Positions 40,173-47,836 of a stretch of 64,000 nucleotides of DNA are shown piece by piece; positions within the stretch are counted from its first letter, which is position 1; the number at the start of each line of letters is the position of its first letter. A model generated the notes under the pieces. That model made no database searches and was not told the DNA's origin. It was given only the letters and a program-made list of their open reading frames with translations. The position numbers and the translations under genes are program-made. Source of the stretch: Teichococcus aestuarii (GTDB lineage: Bacteria > Pseudomonadota > Alphaproteobacteria > Acetobacterales > Acetobacteraceae); the NCBI RefSeq assembly GCF_003116135.1, contig NZ_PDOA01000016.1:34251-98250 (forward strand), read 5' to 3'.

Positions 40173-41897
40173 TCAGCGCGGCGTGGTGGCGGGGGTGGAG
40201 GCGGCGGGGGTGGCGGCCGTGTCCAGCCCGTCGCGCAGCTTGGCGGCGATGCGCGGCGCGTCGCCCGGCTCCGGCTCCAGCGTCAGGGCGCGGCGCCACT
40301 GGTACTGCGCCTCCACCCGCCGGCCGGCGGCCCAGTAGACGTCGCCCAGGTGGTCGTTGATGACGCTGTTGCGCGATTCCAGCTCCACCGCCTTCTCCAT
40401 CCAGCGGATCGCCGCCGGCAGGTCGCCCAGCTTGTAGAGCGCCCAGCCCAGGCTGTCGGCGATGTTGCCGTCCTGCGGGCGCAGCTCGGCGGCGCGTTCC
40501 AGCATGGCGCGCGCCTCGGGCAGCCGCGTGCCATGCTCCACCCAGGTGTAGCCCAGGTAGTTCAGCACGTAGGGCTGCTCGGGCGAGAGCGCGAGGGCGC
40601 GCTGGAAATCGGCCTCCGCCTGCTCCCAGCGGCCGGCGCGCTCCAGCGCGATGCCGCGCGCGTAGAACAGCGGCCAGTGCTCCCGCCCCGGCTGCGGCAC
40701 CCGCGCCAGGGCGGCGGTGTAGGCCTCGGCGGATTCGGCCCAGCGCTCGCGGCCGCGCAGCAGGTCGCCCAGCCGCGCCTGCGGCTGCAGCGATTGCGGG
40801 CGCTGCTCGGCCAGGCGGCGCAGCGTGGCGATCGCCTCCTCCGGCCGGTCCAGCCGGTCCAGCAGCGTGGCGCGGCGCAGCGCCACCAGCGGCGCCAGCG
40901 GGTCGTCCCGCGGCACGTCGCGCAGCACGGCCAGCGCGCTCTCCGGGTGGCGCTCCTCGGCCAGGGCGTCGGCGGCGAGCAGCATGGCGGGGGCGAAGTC
41001 AGGGCGCAGGCGCAGCGAGAGGCGGGCCAGCAGCAGCGTCAGGTCCGGCGCCGCCTGGCCGCGGAGCGCGCTGGCCAGCGCCAGCTGCGCCTCCGCCATG
41101 CCCTCCACGGCCGAGGCCACGGCGCGGCCGCGCAACAGGCGTCGCCGCTCCTCCGGCGTGCTGTACAGGGACAGTTCGTCGCCGCTGGCGGTGACGCTGT
41201 CCACCAGCCGCATCGCCTCCACGGACTTGCCGCCGCGCTCCAGGATGCCGGCCACCACCTGCACCAGCCGCAGGTTGAGGTCCGCCGTCTCGGCCAGGGC
41301 GATGCGGGCGAGCTGCTCCGCCTCGCGCGGGCGGTTGGCGAGGTCGGCGATCATGGCGGCGTGCAGCGCGGCTAGGCCGCGCAGGCGATTGCCCTCGATC
41401 TGCGGCCGCAGCGTGGCGAGCGCGGCATCGGTGGCGCCGCGCCCGGCCTGGGCCCAGGCCAGCAGCAGCGGCTGCAGCACCTGCCCCGAGCCGCCGCGCG
41501 GCATGGCGCGCAGCCGCGTCTCGGCCCGCTCCCAGCGCCCGGCCATGGCGTCGGCGCCGACCAGCAGCATGTCGGCCAGTTCGCTGCGCGGCAGGCGCCG
41601 GGCCAGCCGCACCGCCTCCGAGCGGCCATCGAGCACGGTGGCGAGGAAGGCGCGGTTCAGCACCTCCTCCTCCTCCGGCGCCAGGCGCAGCGCTTCCAGC
41701 AGCTGGTCGGCGGCGCTGGCGGTGTCGGTCTCGGCGGCGGCGAAGCGGCCGGCCAGATAGGCTCCGGCGGCGGTGATGCGGGGCGGCGCGCCGGCCCCGG
41801 GCGGGGCGGCGGCATCGGGCGCCCCGCCTGCCGCGCATCCGGCGAGCAGGGCGGCGGCCAGCAGGGCGAGGCGACGCGGGGAGACGAGCATGACCAT
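40173..41897 (-). CDS. TPR-repeat lipoprotein
   Basis: This is a 574-residue protein with an N-terminal lipobox ([14 protein letters not shown], Cys about 21), so it is predicted to be membrane-anchored and to face the periplasm. It is almost entirely helical, with many TPR-like units. The clearest are in the C-terminal third, such as [49 protein letters not shown] and [51 protein letters not shown]. Such proteins are often found directly upstream of ispE in alphaproteobacteria. The function is unknown, perhaps an outer-membrane assembly or envelope scaffold. The ATG at 41897 is chosen; an in-frame ATG at the third codon also exists. Confidence 0.85.
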   Translation of the reverse strand: MVMLVSPRRLALLAAALLAGCAAGGAPDAAAPPGAGAPPRITAAGAYLAGRFAAAETDTASAADQLLEALRLAPEEEEVLNRAFLATVLDGRSEAVRLARRLPRSELADMLLVGADAMAGRWERAETRLRAMPRGGSGQVLQPLLLAWAQAGRGATDAALATLRPQIEGNRLRGLAALHAAMIADLANRPREAEQLARIALAETADLNLRLVQVVAGILERGGKSVEAMRLVDSVTASGDELSLYSTPEERRRLLRGRAVASAVEGMAEAQLALASALRGQAAPDLTLLLARLSLRLRPDFAPAMLLAADALAEERHPESALAVLRDVPRDDPLAPLVALRRATLLDRLDRPEEAIATLRRLAEQRPQSLQPQARLGDLLRGRERWAESAEAYTAALARVPQPGREHWPLFYARGIALERAGRWEQAEADFQRALALSPEQPYVLNYLGYTWVEHGTRLPEARAMLERAAELRPQDGNIADSLGWALYKLGDLPAAIRWMEKAVELESRNSVINDHLGDVYWAAGRRVEAQYQWRRALTLEPEPGDAPRIAAKLRDGLDTAATPAASTPATTPR

Positions 41898-42059
41898 GCC
41901 CCGCAGCCTAGAACCTTTTCGCTCGTGCGGGAAACGCTTCGGAAAGCTTGGGCGTGACAGTCATGGCGGAACCTGCCGCGGCATGGCAGGATCGTTGCGA
42001 CGGCAGGATGGCCGCCCGCCGCCCGCCGCCCCATCGACGACTCCGTGGAGGACCCCCTC

Positions 42060-42698
42060 ATGCGTGCCCTGATGGCCGCGCTGGCCCTGTGGCTGGCCGC
42101 CGCCACCCTCTCCCCCGCCGCGGCGCAGAACCGCTTCTGGCTGGTCAACCAGTCCGGCCAGACCATCGAGAGCGCCTACGTCTCCCCCTCGCGCCTGAGC
42201 AACTGGGGGCCGGACATCCTCGGCCAGTCCGTGCTGCCGCCGGGCGAGCAGGTGCATGTGACGCCGCAGGCAAGCGACTGCGTGCTCGACATCCGCGTCC
42301 GCTACCAGGGCGGGCGCGAGGAGGAGCGGCGCAACGTCAACGCCTGCAGCCTCTCGCGCGTGGTGTTCGGCAATGGCGGCGGCGCGGGGGCCACGGTGCG
42401 CAACGGCGGCGGCGGCGCGGGCGGCAGCGTCTCGCGCGCCGCGGGCGACCCCTCCTTCAGCTTCGTCAACCGCACCGGCTCGGTCATCCGCGAACTCTAC
42501 GTCTCGCTCAGCACCGAGCGGAACTGGGGACGCGACCGGCTGGGCGACGAGACGCTGGACCCGGGCAGCGACCACTGGGTGGAGCTGCCCTCCGGCCGCA
42601 GCTGCACGGTGGACATGAAGGTGGTCTATGCCAACGGCCAGTCGCAGGAGCGGCGCGGCATCGAGACCTGCTCGCGCGCCGATTACGGCTGGCGCTGA
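42060..42698 (+). CDS. Secreted protein with two tandem copies of a ~75-residue domain
   Basis: This 212-residue protein has a Sec signal peptide (MRALMAALALWLAAATLSPAAAQ) and two similar modules joined by a Gly-rich linker (about residues 103-125). Module 1 begins RFWLVNQSGQTIESAYVSPS and module 2 begins SFSFVNRTGSVIRELYVSLS. Both contain NWG/RDxLG, a loop with a Cys (SDCVLDIRVRY, SCTVDMKVVY) and a final NxC or ETC with Cys. A disulfide in each module is plausible. Single-module relatives occur among uncharacterised Tat/Sec-secreted alphaproteobacterial proteins. The function is unknown. The ATG at 42060 follows GTGGAGGA. It is divergent from the TPR lipoprotein gene. Confidence 0.68.
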   Translation: MRALMAALALWLAAATLSPAAAQNRFWLVNQSGQTIESAYVSPSRLSNWGPDILGQSVLPPGEQVHVTPQASDCVLDIRVRYQGGREEERRNVNACSLSRVVFGNGGGAGATVRNGGGGAGGSVSRAAGDPSFSFVNRTGSVIRELYVSLSTERNWGRDRLGDETLDPGSDHWVELPSGRSCTVDMKVVYANGQSQERRGIETCSRADYGWR

Positions 42699-42743
42699 GG
42701 CGGCACGGGCCGGGGGAGATGCCCCCCGGCCCGCGCGGCGGCG

Positions 42744-44369
42744 TCACATGCCGCCGATGTAGTTCGGCCCGCCGGCGCCTTCCGGCGTGCACCAGTCGAT
42801 GTTCTGGTCCGGGTCCTTGATGTCGCAGGTCTTGCAGTGCACGCAGTTCTGCGCGTTGATCACCAGGCGCGGCTCGCCCTCCTCGGCGCCCACCGCCTCG
42901 TAGACGGCGGCCGGGCAGTAGCGCGATTCCGGGGAGCGGTAGGTCTCCCAGTTCACCGGGCGCCACTTGGCCGGGTCCTTCAGCTTCAGGTGCGCCGGCT
43001 GGTCCTCCTCGTGGTTGGTGTTCGACAGGAACACCGAGGAGAGGCGGTCGAAGGTCAGCTTCCCGTCCGGCTTGGGGTAGGCGATCTTCTCGGACTGGGC
43101 GGCGGGCTTCGTCGCCTTGTGGTCGTAGTGGTGCGGCAGCGTCCAGGGCGCCTTGCCGCGGAACAGGTAGGTCTCCAGCGCCGCGTTGACCATGCCGCCA
43201 TACAGCCCCCACTTGGCGAAGCCGGGGCGGATGTTGCGGACGGAGGAGAGCTCCTCCCACACCCAGCTCGCGCGCAGCGCCTCGGGGTAGCTCTCCAGCA
43301 CCGGCGGCGCGGCCTCGTCGGCCAGGGCGGCGGCGGCGGCCTCGGCGGCCAGCATGCCGGTCTTCATCGCGGTGTGGGTGCCCTTGATCTTGGGCACGTT
43401 GAGGAAGCCCGCCGTGTCGCCGATCAGCGCGCCGCCCGGGAACACCAGCTTCGGGATGGATTGCAGCCCGCCCTCGTTCAGCGCGCGGGCGCCGTAGGCG
43501 ATGCGCTTGCCGCCCTCCAGCATCTTGCGCACCTCGGGGTGGGTCTTGAAGCGCTGCATCTCGTCGAAGGGGGAGAGCCAGGTGTTGGGGTAGTCGAGCC
43601 CCACCACGAAGCCGATCGAGACCAGGTTCTCGCCCAGCATGTAGAGCCAGGCGCCGCCATAGGTGTCGCTCTTCAGCGGCCAGCCGACGGAGTGCCACAC
43701 CTTGCCCGGCGTGTGCCGCTCCTTGGGGATCTCCCACAGCTCCTTGATGCCGAGGGCGTAGGTCTGCGGCTGCACCCCCTCGCGCAGGCCGAAGGTCTCG
43801 TGCAGGCGCTTGGTCAGCGAGCCGCGGCAGCCCTCGCCGAACAGGGTGTAGCGGGCGCGCAGCTCCATCCCCGGCTGGTAGTTCGGCCCTTCCTCGCCCT
43901 CGCGCGTGATGCCCATGACGCCGGCGACGACGCCGCGCACCACGCCCTCCTCGATGATGGTCTCGGAGGCGGCGAAGCCCGGGTAGATCTCGACGCCCAG
44001 CGCCTCGGCCTTCGCCCCCAGCCAGCGGCAGACATTGCCCAGGCTGACGATGTAGTTGCCGTGGTTGTTCATCTGCGGCGGCGTCGGCAGCTTGTAGGCC
44101 TTCGTCTCGGTGAGGAACATGAAGCTGTCCTCGCCGGCGGGGGTGGCCAGGCCCGGCGGATCGTCGCGCCAGTCGGGCAGCAGCTCGTCGAGCGCGCGCG
44201 GCTCGATCACCGCGCCGGAGAGGATGTGGGCGCCGACCTCCGAGCCCTTCTCCACCACGCAGACCGCCGCCTCCGGCGAGAGCTGCTTCAGCCGGATCGC
44301 CGCCGCCAGCCCCGCCGGGCCGGCACCGACGATCAGCACATCGAATTCCATGCTCTCGCGCTCGGACAC
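42744..44369 (-). CDS. etfD: Electron transfer flavoprotein-ubiquinone oxidoreductase
   Basis: This is a 541-residue inner-membrane-associated FAD and [4Fe-4S] enzyme that passes electrons from reduced ETF (etfBA at 5.7-7.4 kb) to ubiquinone. The N-terminal MEFDVLIVGAGPAGLAAAIRLKQ holds the FAD-binding GxGxxG. GAHILSGAVIEPRALDEL and NNHGNYIVSLGNVCRWLG follow. The C-terminal ferredoxin-like cluster region has INAQNCVHCKTCDIKDPDQNIDWCTPEGAGGPNY, with the four cysteines (C-x2-C-x2-C ... C). The GTG at 44369 has GGGAG 10 bp upstream and gives MSERESMEFDV, the usual start of the family; the ATG at 44351 would remove six residues. It is the last step of acyl-CoA electron transfer. Confidence 0.95.
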   Translation of the reverse strand: MSERESMEFDVLIVGAGPAGLAAAIRLKQLSPEAAVCVVEKGSEVGAHILSGAVIEPRALDELLPDWRDDPPGLATPAGEDSFMFLTETKAYKLPTPPQMNNHGNYIVSLGNVCRWLGAKAEALGVEIYPGFAASETIIEEGVVRGVVAGVMGITREGEEGPNYQPGMELRARYTLFGEGCRGSLTKRLHETFGLREGVQPQTYALGIKELWEIPKERHTPGKVWHSVGWPLKSDTYGGAWLYMLGENLVSIGFVVGLDYPNTWLSPFDEMQRFKTHPEVRKMLEGGKRIAYGARALNEGGLQSIPKLVFPGGALIGDTAGFLNVPKIKGTHTAMKTGMLAAEAAAAALADEAAPPVLESYPEALRASWVWEELSSVRNIRPGFAKWGLYGGMVNAALETYLFRGKAPWTLPHHYDHKATKPAAQSEKIAYPKPDGKLTFDRLSSVFLSNTNHEEDQPAHLKLKDPAKWRPVNWETYRSPESRYCPAAVYEAVGAEEGEPRLVINAQNCVHCKTCDIKDPDQNIDWCTPEGAGGPNYIGGM

Positions 44370-44461
44370 CTTGCCGTTCTCCCTTTGTCGTCCCGCACCC
44401 AGCGCCTTAGCCCGATCGCGGGTTGCGCGGAACCCCATCGCGCCCCGATATGGCGGGAGCC

Positions 44462-45358
44462 ATGAACGCCGCCCCCCGCGACCTCTCCGAGACCGAGGCC
44501 CTGCTCGCCGCGCTGCGGCTGCAACTGGACTGGGGCGCGGACGAGGCGCTGGCCGAGGCGCCGCTGGACCGGCTGGCCGCGCCGCCGCCCCGCCCCTCTG
44601 CCGCCCCGGACGGCATGGCCACCCCGGCGCCCGCCGGGCCGCCGCCGCCACGGGCGCCGCGCCGCCCGGCGCAGCCCGCCGCCCCCTCCCTGCTGCCCGG
44701 CGCGCCGCCGCCGCAGCCGGTGCAGGCCGCCGCCAGCCTGGCCGCCGCCGCGCACAGCCTGGAGGCGCTGCGCGAGGCGATGCGGGAAGTGCCCACCCCG
44801 CTGCGCGACACCGCCACCAACCTCGTCTTCGGCGATGGCAACCCGGAGTCCGGGCTGATGCTCATCGGCGAGGCGCCGGGCGGCGACGAGGACCGGCTCG
44901 GCCGCCCCTTCGTCGGCGTCTCCGGCCAGCTGCTCGACCGGATGCTGGCCAGCATCGGGCTGGACCGCGCGGCGGAGGAGCCGGCGCGCGCCTTCTACAT
45001 CACCAACATCCTGCCCTGGCGCCCGCCGGGCAACCGCACGCCGACCGATGCCGAGATCACCCAGTTCCTGCCGCTCGTGCTGCGCCACATCGCCCTGGTG
45101 AAGCCGCGCCATGTGGTGATGCTGGGCGGCGTCTCGGCCAAGGCGCTGCTGCGGGCTAAGGAGGGCATCACCCGGCTGCGCGGCCGCTGGCACGCCATGC
45201 CGGTGGAGCAGGCGGGCGAATCGGCCACGCTGCCGGCGCTGCCCACCCTGCATCCCGCCTATCTGCTGCGGAATCCGGCCGCCAAGCGCGAGGCCTGGGC
45301 CGACCTCCTGTTGCTGCGGCGCACGCTGGACGGCGAAAACCCGCCCGCCGAGGGATAG
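44462..45358 (+). CDS. Uracil-DNA glycosylase, family 4-like, without cysteines
   Basis: This is a 298-residue protein. After an Ala/Pro-rich N-terminal 110 residues ([19 protein letters not shown]), the glycosylase domain begins with [42 protein letters not shown], which is the family 4 uracil-excision block (GEAPG, PFVG). [16 protein letters not shown] and the C-terminal [17 protein letters not shown] segment match the superfamily His-loop. Family 4 enzymes use a [4Fe-4S] cluster held by four cysteines, but I find no cysteine anywhere in this protein, so the cluster must be absent. The function is base excision repair by fold, activity unproven. The ATG at 44462 follows GGGAG. Divergent from etfD. 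Confidence 0.82.
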   Translation: MNAAPRDLSETEALLAALRLQLDWGADEALAEAPLDRLAAPPPRPSAAPDGMATPAPAGPPPPRAPRRPAQPAAPSLLPGAPPPQPVQAAASLAAAAHSLEALREAMREVPTPLRDTATNLVFGDGNPESGLMLIGEAPGGDEDRLGRPFVGVSGQLLDRMLASIGLDRAAEEPARAFYITNILPWRPPGNRTPTDAEITQFLPLVLRHIALVKPRHVVMLGGVSAKALLRAKEGITRLRGRWHAMPVEQAGESATLPALPTLHPAYLLRNPAAKREAWADLLLLRRTLDGENPPAEG

Positions 45359-45374
45359 ATTGACGCCATTGTGA

Positions 45375-45403
45375 TTGAACTTTTTCGTCGTTTCTCCTGA
45401 TAT
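45375..45403 (+). promoter_or_regulatory. Candidate sigma-70-type promoter upstream of the lytic transglycosylase gene
   Basis: TTGAAC (45375-45380), 17 bp, TGATAT (45398-45403) lies in the AT-richer gap 45359-45486. TTGACG at 45419-45424 is a second possible -35, but its -10 partner is poor. The distance to the ATG at 45487 leaves about 75 bp of 5'UTR. Confidence 0.4.
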
Positions 45404-45486
45404 CGCGCAGTTCGTCTCTTGACGTGGGATTTGTCGCGCGTTCCGAAGTTGCCCGAACGCTTCCATCCGGTTAACGCCAATCCGCC

Positions 45487-47241
45487 ATGCGAGCGTTCTG
45501 CACCATGGCCCTGCGTTCACCTGTCCTCGCCCTCGGGCTGGGATGGGCGGCGTCGCTGTGTGTCGGGGCTCAGGTCCCGGCCATGGCGCAACGGGCCGGA
45601 GAGACCGCCCCCCTTGAGCGGGCTTTGAGTGTCCCACACCCCACCCTGGAGACAGGCGTGGCGGGACTCCCACATCCCCTGGCCCCGTCCGACGCGGCGC
45701 GCCTGACCCGGATCTTCCGGTTGCAGGCGCAAGGCGACATGGTCGGCGCGGCCCGGGAAGCCGAGCGGTTGGAGGACCGGCGGCTGATGGGCCATGTGCT
45801 GGCCGACCGCTGGCGCCAGCCGGGCGCGGCGGAGCCCACGGTGCCGGAGCTGTACGCCTGGCTGGCGGAGTATTCCGACCACCCGGACGCCGCCCTGGTG
45901 CACGCCATGCTGCGCCGCCGCCTGCCGCGCAACGCGCCGCAGCCCCCCGCCCCGCCCGACGAGTACCTGGCGGCCGAGACGGATGTGGTGCCGGAGGAGC
46001 GCGAGCCCGCCGCCCGCGCCCTCAGCGCCGAGGCGCGCGGGCAGAGCGAGGCGGCGCTGGCCCTGTTCCACAAGGGGCGCGACGAGGAGGCCCACCGCCT
46101 CGCCGCCCAGGCCGCGCGGCGCTTCCCGCAGGCGGCGCAGCCGGCCTTCGTCGCCGGCCTCTCGGCCTGGGGCATGGGACGGCCGGACCTGGCGCTGGCC
46201 CAGTTCGAGGCCGCCGCGCGGGCCGACAGCGCCACCCCCGCGCTGCGCGCCGCCGCCGCCTTCTGGACGGCGCGCGCCGCCATCCGCACCCGCCGGCCGC
46301 AGCTCTACGTGCCCTGGATGCTCCAGGCCGCGCAGGAGCCGCGCACCTTCTACGGGCTGGTGGCGCGGCGCGTGCTGGGGCTGGCCCCCGGCTTCGCCTG
46401 GGAGCGCGAGCTGGCCGGGGCCGCCGAGGGCGCGGCGCTGGCCGAGACCGCGGCCGGCTGGCGGGCGCTCGCCCTGCTGCAGATCGGCCAGAGGGAGCGG
46501 GCGGAGCAGGAGCTGCGCCGGCTCTGGCCGATGGCGCAGGGCAATTCCGGCCTCTCCCGCGCCATGCTGGCGGTGGCCAGCCAGGCGGGGATGACCGACC
46601 TCGCCGCGCAGGTCGCCGCGCTGGCGCAGACCAATGACGGCCGCCCGCGCGACTACGACCGCTTCCCCATGCCGCAGCTGGAGCCGCTGAGCGGCTTCCG
46701 GGTGGACCCGGCCCTGCTCTACGGCCTGGCGCTGCAGGAATCCCGCTTCGACCCGAAGGCGGTCTCGCCCGTGGGCGCGCGCGGGCTGATGCAGATCATG
46801 CCCGCCACCGCCGCCTACATCCTGGGCGACCCCAGCCTGCGCGGCGCCGGCGGCCTGCGCCGGCTGCACGACCCGGCCTTCTCGCTGGAGCTGGCGCAGC
46901 GCTACCTGCACCACCTGACGGCGCGCGAGGTGGTGGATGGCGACCTGATCCGCCTGCTCGCCGCCTACAACAACGGCCCCGGCAATGTCGGCCGCTGGGC
47001 GCCGAACGTGCGGCACCAGGACGACCCGTTCCTGTTCCTCGAATCCATCCCGGTGGGCGAGACGCGGGTCTTCGTGCAGCGCGTGCTGTCCTATTCCTGG
47101 ATCTACGCCAGCCGCCTCGGCCTGCCCTCGCCGAGCCTGGACGCGCTGGCGGGCGGCGACTTCCCGCGCTTCGGCAGCGCGCCTCTGGAACTGGCCGAGC
47201 AGCCGCCGCTGCGCGGCGTGACGCGCACGGCCGCCCGGTGA
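45487..47241 (+). CDS. slt: Soluble lytic murein transglycosylase
   Basis: This is a 584-residue periplasmic enzyme that cleaves peptidoglycan between MurNAc and GlcNAc with formation of 1,6-anhydroMurNAc. A signal peptide (ALRSPVLALGLGWAASLCVGAQVPAMAQ) is followed by a long helical superhelix domain (about residues 70-400, TPR-like: ARRFPQAAQPAFVAGLSAWGMGRPDLALAQFEAAARAD). The C-terminal SLT domain has LLYGLALQESRFDPKAVSPVGARGLMQIMPATAAY, with the catalytic Glu in ESRFD, and then LLAAYNNGPGNVGRW. It belongs to the Slt70 family. The anhydro sugar products would feed the AmgK-MurU recycling pair. The ATG at 45487 is preferred. Confidence 0.92.
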   Translation: MRAFCTMALRSPVLALGLGWAASLCVGAQVPAMAQRAGETAPLERALSVPHPTLETGVAGLPHPLAPSDAARLTRIFRLQAQGDMVGAAREAERLEDRRLMGHVLADRWRQPGAAEPTVPELYAWLAEYSDHPDAALVHAMLRRRLPRNAPQPPAPPDEYLAAETDVVPEEREPAARALSAEARGQSEAALALFHKGRDEEAHRLAAQAARRFPQAAQPAFVAGLSAWGMGRPDLALAQFEAAARADSATPALRAAAAFWTARAAIRTRRPQLYVPWMLQAAQEPRTFYGLVARRVLGLAPGFAWERELAGAAEGAALAETAAGWRALALLQIGQRERAEQELRRLWPMAQGNSGLSRAMLAVASQAGMTDLAAQVAALAQTNDGRPRDYDRFPMPQLEPLSGFRVDPALLYGLALQESRFDPKAVSPVGARGLMQIMPATAAYILGDPSLRGAGGLRRLHDPAFSLELAQRYLHHLTAREVVDGDLIRLLAAYNNGPGNVGRWAPNVRHQDDPFLFLESIPVGETRVFVQRVLSYSWIYASRLGLPSPSLDALAGGDFPRFGSAPLELAEQPPLRGVTRTAAR

Positions 47242-47285
47242 ATGGCCCGGGCCGGACCGCCGCCCGGCGGCCCGGCCCGTCCAGA

Positions 47286-47319
47286 AATTCGCGAATTGTG
47301 CTGATTTTTTTGAAAAATC
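47286..47319. promoter_or_regulatory. AATTCGCGAATT palindrome plus A/T-rich inverted repeat before the kinase gene
   Basis: AATTCGCGAATT is a perfect 12-bp palindrome at 47286-47297. GATTTTT/AAAAATC (47303-47309 with 47313-47319) follows at once. They lie in the 187-bp region between the lytic transglycosylase stop and the kinase ATG, about 110-140 bp before the latter, and the AT content is far above the local level. The first could be an operator for a dimeric regulator. The second could act as a weak terminator for the upstream gene. No consensus is recognised. Confidence 0.4.
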
Positions 47320-47428
47320 GCTGCTATTTCCGGTAGTTGCACGGCGCCCCCTGCGCGTGCGAAGTGCAGCGGGCGCATCCCGCGCCGGAGCGGCATCCGC
47401 CGCTCTCCGCCTGCCACCGGATTGCACC

Positions 47429-47749
47429 ATGGCCAGCCCGCTCCGCCGTATCCGCCTCACCACGCTCGGCGTCTCGGTGGTGCTCCTGGCCTTGCTGCTG
47501 ACGGGCGCCATGGTGGTGGGCCGTGTGCTGAGCGACGGCCGCGCCCAGCGCGAGGCGATGGATGGCAGCCACCGGCTGGTGGCCGGGCTGCTGGAGATGC
47601 GCAACACGCTGTTCGAGATCGTGGTGGAGCGCAACCTCATCCTCTCGCGCAATCCCGCCAGCTCGCGCGCCACCTACGAATCCAACCTGGCGCGGCTGAG
47701 CGAGCGGCTGGAGACGCTGAAGGAGCTTGCGGCCGACAGCCCGCTGTAG
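47429..47749 (+). pseudogene. Hybrid histidine kinase, N-terminal fragment ended by an amber codon
   Basis: This fragment has the start and first 106 residues of a hybrid kinase: MASPLRRIRLTTLGVSVVLLALLLTGAMVV is the first transmembrane helix, followed by the start of a helical sensor domain (RLVAGLLEMRNTLFEIVVERNLILSRNPASSRATYESNLARLSERLETLKELA). At residue 107 the frame meets TAG (47747-47749), yet the same frame continues open through the rest of the sensor domain and kinase to 49972. The context CCGCTGTAGGCGGCGGCC suggests a CAG to TAG change (Gln to amber). Either the gene is a recent nonsense pseudogene, the base is a sequencing error, or only the downstream part is made. Confidence 0.7.
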
Positions 47750-47836
47750 GCGGCGGCCGCCGCCGAGCTGGGCGAGGCGCTGGACCTGTTCGTCGCCCGG
47801 CTCAACGGGACCCTGGCGCGCGATCTTGGCGAGGGA

